A model generated the notes under the pieces. That model worked only from the letters and a program-made list of their open reading frames with translations, ran no database searches and was not told where the DNA came from. The position numbers and the translations under genes were made by a program. This document shows positions 10,039 to 18,544 of a stretch of DNA of 64,000 bases, in pieces. This stretch comes from SMYC01 sp965197495 (GTDB lineage: Bacteria; Acidobacteriota; Vicinamibacteria; Marinacidobacterales; SMYC01), in NCBI GenBank assembly GCA_965197495.1, contig OZ240210.1:4960001-5024000 (forward strand). The letters are read 5' to 3'. The first letter of the stretch is position 1; every line of letters begins with the position of its first letter.

Positions 10039-11640
10039 TTACCCTCCTCGCGCCAAGGAGGTGCGATGCGATCTCGGTGGGATCCGTTCTGCCGTGCGTT
10101 GTGCGTCCCGCGGCTCGAGTGCGACCGCCGCAGCAAGGACCACTGCAAACAGAGCAAAGTTCGCTGGAAGGTGGAGGCTGAAATCGGTGAAACTGTGCAG
10201 AGCGACCGTGACCACCGCGGCGACGTAACCCGCGTGCAAGTGGAGCAGGTCCGTATCATGGACGAGATCGGCACGGACACGCCGTGTCGAAGCCACGACG
10301 CCGGCGCCTATCCAAAGGAGGAGCAAGAGCCCGGGTAGCCCCAGCTCGATCGCAAGCTGGAGATAGTCGTTATGCGCCCAGCTATAGAAGATCTGCCCAC
10401 CGAAACTTCGATAGGCGGCGCCCACATATCGGAACGAGCTCAGACCCGAGCCGGTCAACCAATAGTCACCGACCGCGGGCAGACTGTCGCGCCAGACCGC
10501 TATCCGTCCCTGCTCTGTGAGCCAGTCCTGCTCGAGCGTCTCGACGTGAAAGCGTCCCAAGAGCGGCTGGATGCCAATCCAGGCGACGATCCCTGCCATC
10601 GCGAGCGCCAGCGCAAAGAGCGCGCGACGCGACGTCCCGGAGCCTCGCCGCTCCGTGCTCATGGATGTCAGCCATATCCAGACGCCACAGCCCGCGAGAC
10701 CGAAAGCTAGCCCGGAACGCGAAAGCGACATAATGAGACCGAGCCCGCAGAGAAAGACGCCTATCCCAGCGATGAAGGCAAGCGCGTGATGGTCCCACGG
10801 CCCACCGCGGCCACCACTCTTCTTCCGTTCGCGATAGGAGGATAGCCAGCCCAAACCGACGAAGATCAACATGCTTTGATACGCGGCATAGTGATTCGGG
10901 TTTCCAAAGGTCCCCGTCGCGCGCAGCGCCTCCGGCTCCCTTCCGAACAAACTTTGGAACTCCAAGAGCCACTGGGCGACGCCGAGAGCGCCCGAGAGGG
11001 CCCCGGCGACGAGCAGCAGGAATCCTAGGCGCACGCTCCCCTCCGCGTCTCGGGCAAAGCGTAGAGCCAGGACGAACACCGCGAGAACGGCGAACCACAG
11101 CCAAATGGCCCTGAACGTTACGAAAGGCGCGAGGCTCCAGGGCGCCGAAGTCAACGACTCACCCGCGAGCTCGAGCGAGCCGCTCCACCATCGGTGGACC
11201 TCGGGAGATACGGATGCGAGCACATCGCCACCGAGAGGGATCAAGCCGAGCGGGATCCACGCGGTGATCAAAACGAGCGGGATTCTGAGACCGGTCCGCT
11301 TCAATGGGATCCCGCGGAAGTAGCAATACCGGCCGACGTCCAACTCGATCGCTTCGCCGTCGCCTTCGCCCGGGAGCACGATCTCGATGTCGGGAGCGGG
11401 AGCTCGCCGCGTCAACCAGCGCCCGAGACCAGGGTGACGCACGTGAAACGGCATCCGCTTCCACGCGCGATGGCGGCGCGCCCGCGCCGAGGCCTCGTCT
11501 TTCGAAGCGAACAACGTCCGGAGAGTCAGCGTGAGAACACAAGCGGCCGCGCCGAGCTCGAGGATCAACGTGGCCCACGGCGCGTAGCCACCTCGTCCGA
11601 GAGTGACGATGACCACCAGCAGGGTCAGGACCAGCGTCAC
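10039..11640 (-). CDS. O-antigen ligase / Wzy-like polymerase membrane protein
   Basis: About 533 residues from GTG 11640, chosen because it overlaps the stop of the TPR gene by 4 bp (GTGA) and begins a hydrophobic helix (VTLVLTLLVVIVTLG). The protein is polytopic, with a periplasmic-type loop and Wzy_C family signatures: TFGNPNHYAAYQSM, MSLSRSGLAFG, LTGSGLSSFRYVG and AHNDYLQLAIELGLPGLLLL. Such proteins ligate or polymerise undecaprenyl-linked glycans at the outer face of the inner membrane. The TPR neighbour and the nucleotidyltransferase/PqqD relic fit a former exopolysaccharide locus. Confidence 0.8.
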   Translation of the reverse strand: MTLVLTLLVVIVTLGRGGYAPWATLILELGAAACVLTLTLRTLFASKDEASARARRHRAWKRMPFHVRHPGLGRWLTRRAPAPDIEIVLPGEGDGEAIELDVGRYCYFRGIPLKRTGLRIPLVLITAWIPLGLIPLGGDVLASVSPEVHRWWSGSLELAGESLTSAPWSLAPFVTFRAIWLWFAVLAVFVLALRFARDAEGSVRLGFLLLVAGALSGALGVAQWLLEFQSLFGREPEALRATGTFGNPNHYAAYQSMLIFVGLGWLSSYRERKKSGGRGGPWDHHALAFIAGIGVFLCGLGLIMSLSRSGLAFGLAGCGVWIWLTSMSTERRGSGTSRRALFALALAMAGIVAWIGIQPLLGRFHVETLEQDWLTEQGRIAVWRDSLPAVGDYWLTGSGLSSFRYVGAAYRSFGGQIFYSWAHNDYLQLAIELGLPGLLLLLWIGAGVVASTRRVRADLVHDTDLLHLHAGYVAAVVTVALHSFTDFSLHLPANFALFAVVLAAAVALEPRDAQRTAERIPPRSHRTSLARGG

Positions 11641-12812
11641 GGAGTCGCCCGCAGAAGTCGTTTCAAATGGGCCCTTGCTTGCTGATGCGTCGCGTCGACG
11701 CGCAAAACGTCCTCGAAAGCTTTGATGGCGCCTTCCCGATCGCCTGAGCGACGGCGCGCCACCGCCAATCCGTAGAGAGCGGGCACGAAAGCGCTGTTCC
11801 GAGACAATGCCTGTCCATAGAAACTCTCCGCGCTCAGCCACTGTTGACGGCGACCATACTCATCGCCCAAAGAGCACAGGAATTCGAGGGTGATGCGTCC
11901 CGAGGAGCCGTATTTCTCCTCGACTCGGGCGAGCGTCTGCTCGAGGACGCGATCGGACGCCTCCGTGTCGCCGAGCTCAGCATAGGTTCGCGACATCAGG
12001 AGCGCCGGCTCCAGCGAGCTCGAGGCCGGGCCGCGCCCCTTCTCCAAGACGGCTTGCTATCGCTCCGCCGCGTTCAACGCGAGGTCGAAGTCTCCACCTT
12101 GGAGTCCCATCCTCGCCGCCGTCCGCAAGAGGTCCGGATCGCTCGATTGTTCGAGGCGTTCGTGCAAGAACGCGAATCCGGCCTCGTAGTAGCGTCCGGC
12201 GAGAAGCGCGTCCAGGAGATGACGCTGCGCCAAGGGAGCGGGAGGGGTTAGCGCCACCCAACGCTCCGGTGGGATCCGATAGACGCGCAGCGCTTCGAGT
12301 GCGGGCCAGGAGAGCTCGGGCTCGAGCTCCATGCCCCTCTGCATGTGCTTCTCGGCGACCGGCAACGGATCCTTCAACGAGCCCGGCGCATCGGGGTCCG
12401 GCCAGCCGCTCAAGCTCGTCCGCGAATTCAGAAGCCACGTCGCGAACGCCACGTGAAGTCTTCCGTTCGCCGGGTAGCGCTCGAGGGCCGCTTCGAACCC
12501 TCTTCGGATCGCGGGCACGTTCTCGAAGCGGTTCGCATGATAGGTCGCGATGAAAAACGGAGTTTGGTAAAACGTTGGCGCCTCGCCCAGTGCTCGATGG
12601 GCGAGCGCGAGCTCGCTCGGGCCGAAAAACTGCGCGTCGAATCGATGCTGTAGCACTCCGAGCAGCGCGTCCGGATGCCGCAGGCGTGCGACGTCTTCTT
12701 CGCCGAGCTCGAGAGGGTCGCGCGCGCCGCGCTCCTGCTGAAAAAAATAGAGAGCGCCCGTGGCATAGAATGCGGACAGGGCCGCCACAAAGAGGGCCAA
12801 AAGACTGCGCAT
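11637..12812 (-). pseudogene. TPR-repeat membrane-anchored protein with in-frame TAG
   Basis: Start at ATG 12812 (MRSLLALFVAALSAFYATGA), an N-terminal membrane anchor or signal. The remainder is helical repeat with TPR character, clearest in the last 100 residues (ALSRNSAFVPALYGLAVARR and the block after GDREGAIKAFEDVLRVD). A TAG at 12057-12059 splits the gene after LALNAAER; the same frame continues QAVLEKGRG to the final stop, so the full product would be about 390 residues. Coupled by a 4-bp overlap to the O-antigen ligase gene and probably a partner in glycan assembly. The stop may be a mutation or a base error. Confidence 0.7.
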
Positions 12813-12901
12813 GGTGGGGTTAGAGGTATTTAGAAAATGGTAGCACGAGCGCGGCTCGCCCGTCTTCGTCCTATTCCGGATCCGTTTGGTATCCTGGATC
12901 G

Positions 12902-13206
12902 ATGTCCCTCGAGCTTCTCGGATCCCTTCTCGGCAGCACGCCGGACGCGCGCGTCGACGCAGGCGCATGGGACGCGTTGACCGATCGCGCCATCCGCGAG
13001 CGGGTCGCTCCGCTGTTGTCCATCTCGAGACGAAACGCATTTATGTATTGAACCCGAGCGGCGGGTTCTTCTGGCACCTCCTCGACGGCGCACGTGGCAC
13101 GGACGAGATCTTGGACAGCACAGCTATTGCGGAGCTACCCGCGAGCGCGTTGACCGAGCTCGATCGTGCAGATAGGCGTTTCTATCCCGCGGAACAATCG
13201 GTGTGA
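12902..13206 (+). pseudogene. Fused remnant of a nucleotidyltransferase start and a PqqD-like domain
   Basis: ATG 12902 opens MSLELLGSLLGSTPDARVDA, then ALTDRAIRERVAPLL, like the N-terminus of nucleotidyltransferase-family proteins in polysaccharide loci; this frame stops near 13052. In another frame from about 12990 the sequence reads AVVHLETKRIYVLNPSGGFF then WHLLDGARGTDEIL, the PqqD-like fold, ending at 13206. The two pieces overlap out of phase, so a deletion probably joined two genes. NTase, PqqD-like and HPr-kinase-like genes often sit together in exopolysaccharide clusters, matching the divergent O-antigen ligase operon. Confidence 0.5.
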
Positions 13207-13402
13207 GGGCTAGAAGGTGGCGCGGTTCACTCAGCCAACAGAAAAATAGCGCTTCAACTCGATGGAAGGTGGGATCGCTTTAGAGACGCGGCCTTTCAAG
13301 ATGCTCCACTCAACTGTTTCGAGCGCGCTTCAAACGCGCCGAGCTCGCCGTCGACCAGACCGCTGTCCCTCGACCTCTTCGCGCCGAAACCGCCGGCGGC
13401 GC

Positions 13403-13466
13403 GGCGAGACCTGGGAGCGTTTTGATCGCAACGTCGCGCCCGAGGTTGGCGTCCTGCGCGCGGGTG
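13403..13466 (-). pseudogene. Ser/Thr kinase ATP-lobe fragment
   Basis: A short minus-strand stretch reads TRAQDANLGRDVAIKTLPG, equal to the 'YRARDTKLGREVAIKVLP' segment around the ATP-binding lysine of bacterial Ser/Thr kinases seen elsewhere in this window. No glycine loop or catalytic loop accompanies it. A weak match to the following helix (RFRREEVEG) occurs in another frame. The rest of 13207-13400 shows nothing recognisable. Confidence 0.4.
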
Positions 13467-14027
13467 CTAGTTTCTTGGGCAGTCGGAGCACATCCCCCTG
13501 ATGGCGGTCCATTCACTCGTTCCCCCACCAAGGCCGATAGGCGAGTTCCATATGATCGTCACGTCTCCCCCTGCGGCTGTAGCGCTTCCGTATGGAGGGT
13601 CGAGTACCCGCCCGTCGCCGTGGAGGCTGTATCCGCTCACACCGGTGCAGGTACTCCCGGCAGCCGGAGCCCTCCAATTGACGAAGGTGACCGTGTTGAC
13701 GTTGAACACAGGCTCGAAGGAGACCTTCAACGTACACCCGAACTCAGAAGCACGGAGAAGCGTCCAAACTACGGGATCGCAAGACCCGGTACCAATTCCG
13801 GCAGGTGCCGAGCAGTTGGTTAGGCCTGCCGCGACGGCCCTGTCCAAGTGGCCCTCCCAAAGTACGAAATCCTACTGTTGGGCGCTCGAAGGGTCCGGTG
13901 TCGACGATACAGACGTCGGAGAGGAGCTCGACGGGGATGGGTCACAGGCGATCATCGAACCCGCCGAGAACGCGGCCACGATAAGGCTATCGCGAATGCT
14001 CCAGCGTGTCGTTGTCATGGTTGTCAT
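13467..14027 (-). pseudogene. Secreted lipoprotein-like protein with in-frame TAG
   Basis: ATG 14027 is preceded at good distance by AAGGAG. The N-terminus has a hydrophobic segment and a lipobox-like MIAC (Cys 28), then a Ser/Pro-rich linker (DPSPSSSSPTSVSSTPDPSS). TAG at 13872-13874 (codon 52) interrupts it, but the same frame continues for 134 codons with a Cys-containing, beta-rich domain (NCSAPAGIGTGSCDPVVWTL to GMCSDCPRN). The full product would be about 185 residues. No family recognised; probably an exported small protein. Real decay and base error both remain possible. Confidence 0.55.
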
Positions 14028-14403
14028 GGGTCAACTCCTTGGAAAGCGTGTAGTGATCGCAAGACGCGCTAACGTAAACGGCTTCCTGGTCTCGATCCGA
14101 ATGCTGGGATCGAGAGAATCCCGGGTGAATCGATGAATCAGAAGGCTGATTTAGTTTGACGGATTTTGCGGAGATGAAGTCTCGATAAGAATACAGAACG
14201 TCGGAGGTTCCGTCAACAAAGTTCCGTCCGTTTCAAACGGCTTGCGACCTGCTGGGCTGTATGCTACCGTGATCTCAGTATCCCAAAAAAATCCCGCGTT
14301 ACTTTCTGAATAGCTGAACGCTCACCGAGGTGAGAGGACCGCTTGCGGAAAGAAAGCCCGTCCGTTCTTCTGTCGGGTGATCCGGAGCGCGGAGGAGGTG
14401 TTC
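14028..14403. other. Divergent intergenic region
   Basis: 376 bp between the minus-strand lipoprotein gene and the plus-strand secreted gene. It is less GC-rich than its surroundings and should hold the promoters of both, but no confident -35/-10 pair was found. A short inverted repeat, CCGTTTGAAACGG-like, sits near 14228-14242 (CCGTTTCAAACGG on the plus strand). Confidence 0.35.
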
Positions 14404-15084
14404 ATGAATTCTCGTCGACGAGTTGCTTGGGGGACGTTGCTTCTAGCCTCAGCCTTGACCAGCTTCCCGCGAATGGCCCTCTCTCAAGCTGTCTCGCACG
14501 AATCGCCCGACTGTGTCGTCGTCGAGACGTATGCCAGGCTTGCCGTGTGCTTCGACACCGCGATAGCCCGCGCCAACATCGTTTTCCGGGCCGGAGGCGC
14601 TGGCCGTTCTGGTCCCTGGTATCACGTCAGATTGGACAGTTCCACCGACCCATTGAGGAACTGCTTCAGTGGGCTTCTTCCGAGACCCATGAGAAGCATC
14701 CGCGATGGGCAACTCAGCTATCGCATCGACGTAACCTGGGAGGATCTGGCCACGACCCAGACGAAGAACTACGTGGTGGACGTGGTGCAGGGCGCTCGCT
14801 ACTGTGAGGGCACCGTTGCCGACTACCTCCTCGACGCCGGCGTATCCGTGCGATCCGCTTCCGGTGAGTTGGTCGTTCCGGTTGGATTCGACGGAAGTAC
14901 CGCAGCCCCGAGAGTGACTCCTCCTGAACGTCCTGGTCCTCCTGAACGTCCTGGTCCTCCTGAACGTCCTGGTCCTCCTGAACGTCCTAGTCCTTCTGAA
15001 CGTCCTAGTCCTTCTGAACGTCCTAGTCCTTCTGAACGTCCTGGTCCTTCTTATCGTCCTGATCCTCCTGATCGCCCTCCCTCT
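14404..15084 (+). pseudogene. 5' part of a two-domain secreted protein split by IS3
   Basis: ATG 14404 follows a GGAGG ribosome site and encodes a signal peptide (MNSRRRVAWGTLLLASALTS). The first domain (about residues 30-150) contains PDCVVVETYARLAVCFDTAI, SGPWYHVRLD and YRIDVTWEDL. It is followed by a proline-rich linker of PPERPG/PSERPS repeats. The IS3 element enters within this linker; beyond it (16783-17276) the linker resumes and a second copy of the same domain appears. As read, translation ends at 15117 inside the element. The domain is unknown to me; conserved Cys residues suggest an extracytoplasmic fold. Confidence 0.7.
14927..15075 (+). repeat. 18-bp tandem repeat coding for a Pro-rich linker
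   Basis: About eight copies of an 18-bp unit (CCTCCTGAACGTCCTGGT and variants) encode PPERPG, PSERPS and similar. The repeat gives an extended, flexible Pro/Arg linker. A related run (PPEPERPD units) resumes after the IS3 element at about 16795-16885, showing that the two were originally continuous. Confidence 0.85.
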
Positions 15085-15085
15085 G

Positions 15086-16781
15086 TGCCAACATCGCTGA
15101 GACACTTCGCCCCTTGAAATTAGTGTAGAGGGTGGAGGAGGATCAATGCATGAGTATGTTGATTGAGAGAGAGACCTCTGCGGGATCGGAGGGAGCCCGT
15201 AGGGCGACTGGAGATCCCGCCGGCCGCGATGCGGCGGGGGTCCCGGATCCCGAAGTGAGCGAGCAAGCGAAGCGTCGACGCTTTACCGCGGAGTACAAGC
15301 TGCGGATAGTGCGTGAGGCCGATGCCTGCAAGGGTGACGGTGACGTTGCTGCTCTTCTGCGTCGAGAGGGCCTGTACTCGTCGCATTTATCGAGTTGGCG
15401 CCGCCAACGTGACGAGGTCGCCAAAGCGGGGTTGGCGTCGAGAAAGCGAGGCCGGAAGGCAAAGGCCGAGGATCCACGGGTCAAGGAGCTCGAGCGCGAG
15501 AACGCCCGGCTCCAACGTCGCCTGGCTCGGGTGGAGACGATGTTGGAGACCAAAAAAAACCTCCGAATTACTGGGGATCCCCCTGAATCCACTCGACAGC
15601 TACGAGAACGACTGATGGTGGCGGCCGAGGAGCTGGCGGGGCAGATTGGGCAGACGACGGAAGCCTGCGAGGCTCTGGGTGTGGCTCGTTCCACGCTGTA
15701 TCGCAGGCGCCAGGTGACGCCCGAACCGAAGCGGCGTCCTCGGCCGCACCGAGCCCTCGACGAGACTGAGCGCGAGGAAGTCCTCGGGGCCTTGCACTGT
15801 GAGCGGTTCGTCGACAAGGCGCCCGCCCAGGTGTGGGCCACGCTTCTGGACGAGGGAACCTACCTCTGCTCGATTCGCACGATGTATCGGATTTTGGAGG
15901 AGCACGGCGAGGTCCGAGAGCGCCGGAACCAACGGCGCCATCCGAACTACACGAAGCCGGAGCTGCTGGCCGAAGCGCCCAACCAGGTTTGGTCGTGGGA
16001 TATTACGAAGCTTCGTGGCCCCGTCAAGTGGACCTACTACTACCTCTACGTCATCCTCGACATCTTCTCCCACTACGTGGTTGGCTGGATGCTGGCTCAC
16101 CGAGAAAGTGCGGCGCTCGCGCAACGCCTCATCGCCGAGAGCTGTCGCAAGCAGGACATTGAACCCGACCAGCTCACTCTTCACGCGGACCGTGGCAGCT
16201 CGATGAGAAGCAAGCCCGTGGCTCTGCTCCTGGCTGACCTCGGAGTTACCAAGACCCACTCCAGACCTTACGTCTCGAACGACAATCCCTACTCCGAGTC
16301 CCAGTTCAAGACGATGAAGTACTGTCCTCAGTTTCCGAGCCGTTTTGGTTCCGCCGAAGACGGCCGGCTGTTCTGCGGCGGTTTCTTCGACTACTACAAC
16401 TACGAGCACCGGCACTCAGGAATCGGCTTCATGACGCCGGCCGACGTTCACTATGGTCGCGCCGAACAGCTCACCACCGCTCGGCGCCAGATCCTTCTCG
16501 AAGCTCATCGGACTCATCCCGAACGCTTCGTTCGCGGAACGCCACAACCTCCCGTTTTGCCTCCTCAGGCTTGGATCAACCCGCCGACGGAGAAAACGAC
16601 GCTCCTGAATGCCGCACAAGCCACTCTCGCGGCGGCGTCCATACCTGGGGTACCCCCTTTTTCTGCTCCACGAAACGAGATCTCGATCGATGCAGATGTG
16701 GACCGCACCGGCGCCACGAGCCTCCCGACGCTAATCGAGGCTCACTAAATGCAGCTCGCGAGTGTCTCAAAGTTGTTGACA
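15086..16781 (+). mobile_element. IS3-family insertion sequence
   Basis: Terminal inverted repeats of about 20 bp: left TGCCAACATCGCTGAGACAC at 15086, right end complementary to TGTCAACAACTTTGAGACAC ending at 16781, with TG...CA tips. Inside is one transposase frame. The element sits in the Pro-rich linker of a secreted protein gene. No convincing target duplication was found beside these ends, so the exact borders carry a few bases of uncertainty. Confidence 0.75.
15150..16748 (+). CDS. IS3-family transposase, fused OrfAB
   Basis: ATG 15150 lies after GGAGGAGG. The N-terminal 100 residues form a helix-turn-helix plus leucine-zipper region (RRRFTAEYKLRIVREADACK). The C-terminal integrase core carries the DDE triad in VWSWDITKLRG, LTLHADRGSSM and NPYSESQFKTMKY. 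Family members normally split OrfA and OrfB across a slippery A-run. Here an 8-A run at 15552-15559 puts both in one frame. With seven As the OrfA frame would instead end KKTSELLGIPLNPLDSYEND at TGA 15613-15615, overlapping an OrfB ATG at 15615. Fusion may be natural or reflect a homopolymer miscount. Confidence 0.85.
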   Translation: MSMLIERETSAGSEGARRATGDPAGRDAAGVPDPEVSEQAKRRRFTAEYKLRIVREADACKGDGDVAALLRREGLYSSHLSSWRRQRDEVAKAGLASRKRGRKAKAEDPRVKELERENARLQRRLARVETMLETKKNLRITGDPPESTRQLRERLMVAAEELAGQIGQTTEACEALGVARSTLYRRRQVTPEPKRRPRPHRALDETEREEVLGALHCERFVDKAPAQVWATLLDEGTYLCSIRTMYRILEEHGEVRERRNQRRHPNYTKPELLAEAPNQVWSWDITKLRGPVKWTYYYLYVILDIFSHYVVGWMLAHRESAALAQRLIAESCRKQDIEPDQLTLHADRGSSMRSKPVALLLADLGVTKTHSRPYVSNDNPYSESQFKTMKYCPQFPSRFGSAEDGRLFCGGFFDYYNYEHRHSGIGFMTPADVHYGRAEQLTTARRQILLEAHRTHPERFVRGTPQPPVLPPQAWINPPTEKTTLLNAAQATLAAASIPGVPPFSAPRNEISIDADVDRTGATSLPTLIEAH

Positions 16782-16782
16782 C

Positions 16783-17276
16783 GTACCGCCCGAGCCTTTT
16801 GATCCTCCTGGTCCTCCTGAACCTGAACGTCCTGATCCTCCTGAACCTGAACGTCCTGATCCTCCTGATCTTCCTGAGCCTCCTGCGCCCACCGCGCGTG
16901 CGCCGATCACACACGAGCCGCCGGACTGTGTCATCGTCGAGACCTTTCCCAAGATGGCCGCTTGCTTCGATGCCGCGGTGGCCCGCGCCAACATCACTTT
17001 CCGGGCGGGCCGGGCTGGCCTGGGCGGTCCCTGGTATCACGTCAGGCTGGAGAGCGACCGCGACCCACTTTTGAACTGCTCAGCGGAGTTCTTCCCCGGC
17101 CGATGAGCAGCATCAGGGATCGCAAGCTCAGCTATCGCATCGACGTAACGTGGGACGATCTCGTGAAGACCCAATCGAAGGTGTACGAGGCAGACGTGGT
17201 CGAGGTTGTTCGCGCCTGCGATGGCACGGTAGCGGACTATGTGACCAACGCCAGCGTACCGGTGAGCTCTCGTTTG
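16783..17276 (+). pseudogene. 3' part of the split two-domain secreted protein, frameshifted
   Basis: Continues the Pro-rich linker (EPERPDPPEPERPDPPDLPE) into a second copy of the domain: EPPDCVIVETFPKMAACFDA, GGPWYHVRLES, YRIDVTWDDL. One T is missing near 17080 (TGCTCAGC where the paralogous domain has TGCTTCAG), shifting the frame between LLNC and SGVLPRPMSSIRD. The domain is about 60-65% identical to domain 1 by eye. The end, around NASVPVSS near 17265, runs into an unrelated TonB-barrel fragment, so the native C-terminus is lost. Confidence 0.65.
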
Positions 17277-17890
17277 GAGACCTTCATGAGGCCACCCTGG
17301 CCCGCGGGCGGCCGATCTCGAGCGAGCTCGCCCCGGAGCTGGCTCGCGGACGCGACTGGATGCTCAGCCTATCGGTCGAGAGGCGTTCGGGCGCGTTCGT
17401 TCCTGGTCTCGAATATCGCTGGACCAGGGGACAGCAGCTGTTGGGATCGAGGCGGCTTTTCACCGGAGCGCGATGGTCGGATCGCGTGGAATCGAACCGA
17501 ACGTCGAAGAAGCACCAGCTACACGCGCGTCTGCGGTGGAGATGGAAGGGTCAGACCGTCGTGGGGCATTACGAATGGGTCCACTCCTATGACAACACCG
17601 ACGGCCCTTTTTCTTTTCCGGAACGCCAGGACGACATCCCGGCGGAATGGGCAAGAACCAGCGGCGTATCGCCTCACAACGTTTCTATCGTTGGGAGTTT
17701 CCAACTCCCCGGCCGTGCATCCTTATCTCTGGTGTGGACCTCGAGAAGCTCCTCGCCCTATAACGTGACGTCGAGTAGAGACATAGGGAGAAACGGCCTG
17801 TACAACGACCGTGGCGGAAGGCCCCGCAATACGGGAAAGGGGCCAGGCTTCAACTCGCTCTCCTTGTTCGCCCATCAGCGAATCCGGTTA
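17277..17890 (+). pseudogene. C-terminal fragment of a TonB-dependent-receptor-like outer-membrane barrel
   Basis: A 200-codon plus-strand stretch reads RGRDWMLSLSVERRSGAFVP, then GPFSFPERQDDIPAEWARTS, SLSLVWTSRSSSPYN and GRNGLYNDRGGRPRNTGKGP. These match the last strands of carboxypeptidase-regulatory/TonB-type barrels common in Acidobacteriota. There is no start, signal, plug or final C-terminal strand. The 5' side joins the split secreted gene; the 3' side runs into the converging minus-strand gene. A deletion relic. Confidence 0.6.
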
Positions 17891-18228
17891 CCGGGTTTCC
17901 TGTCACCCTCGGTAATGCGCGCGCCGGGGGGCTGCGACCGGAGCTCGAGTCGCCCCCCATCGCCCGTCGAAGGCGCGTTTGTCTCAATGCCACCCTCGGC
18001 TTCCAGAAGCGCCTCGATGACGTCCTGGTGAATCCCCTTCTCTTTGAGCTCGAGCATCGTTTCCGTGTCGACCTCGAATGTAATTTTCGAGGATCGGATT
18101 TTCGTGATCAAAACGGTGTTCCGGAAGCCTGCCTCATGCAATCTGACCAGTTCGTCCTTGGTGAGCTCTTCGCCCAAAGCCGGCGCCGAGACAGCCACGA
18201 GGATGACCCAAGGCAAAAGTCTTCTCAT
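17875..18228 (-). CDS. Small secreted protein, probably C-terminally truncated
   Basis: 117 residues from ATG 18228, with AGGAG upstream. Signal peptide MRRLLPWVILVAVSAPALG, then a helical domain (KDELVRLHEAGFRNTVLITK, MLELKEKGIHQDVIEALLE). The C-terminus begins a PEGA-like segment (GRLELRSQPPGARI) that stops abruptly where the TonB-barrel relic ends on the other strand. The original gene was probably longer and was cut by the same deletion. Role unknown; PEGA domains are usually surface-associated. Confidence 0.6.
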   Translation of the reverse strand: MRRLLPWVILVAVSAPALGEELTKDELVRLHEAGFRNTVLITKIRSSKITFEVDTETMLELKEKGIHQDVIEALLEAEGGIETNAPSTGDGGRLELRSQPPGARITEGDRKPGNRIR

Positions 18229-18544
18229 CGGTCAACTCCTCCCTCCATGTAGATCGGTTGACCCACCAGAGATGGGTGCGCCGATTTTGGTTGTTAGTGA
18301 TTGCTTACTTCGAGGATACGATCGGATCGAATCCGAGGCAACCCGATCGGAAAAACTTGGGAAAAGAACTTCGCGCGGGCCGTATCCGAGGCGCGGCGGT
18401 GCTGACTCTGGATTAGCCGCATGCGTGCGGACGGCGCGGCCGCCCGAGCTCGTTGCACACTCGCGCCATTTACTGATACACTCGCTGCCAATACGAAGGG
18501 TGCCATCCTTTCTCGACATTCATTGGAGGCATAGGAGGCACAAC
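18229..18544. other. Divergent intergenic region
   Basis: 316 bp between the small minus-strand secreted gene and the PEP-CTERM gene. Presumably holds both promoters. GGAGG at about 18534-18538 is the ribosome binding site of the downstream GTG start. I see no RNA gene, repeat or operator. Confidence 0.4.

Noticed and set aside
14927..15075. CRISPR-like regular repeats
   Set aside because: The 18-bp units are directly adjacent with no spacers and encode a Pro-rich linker in the gene's frame.
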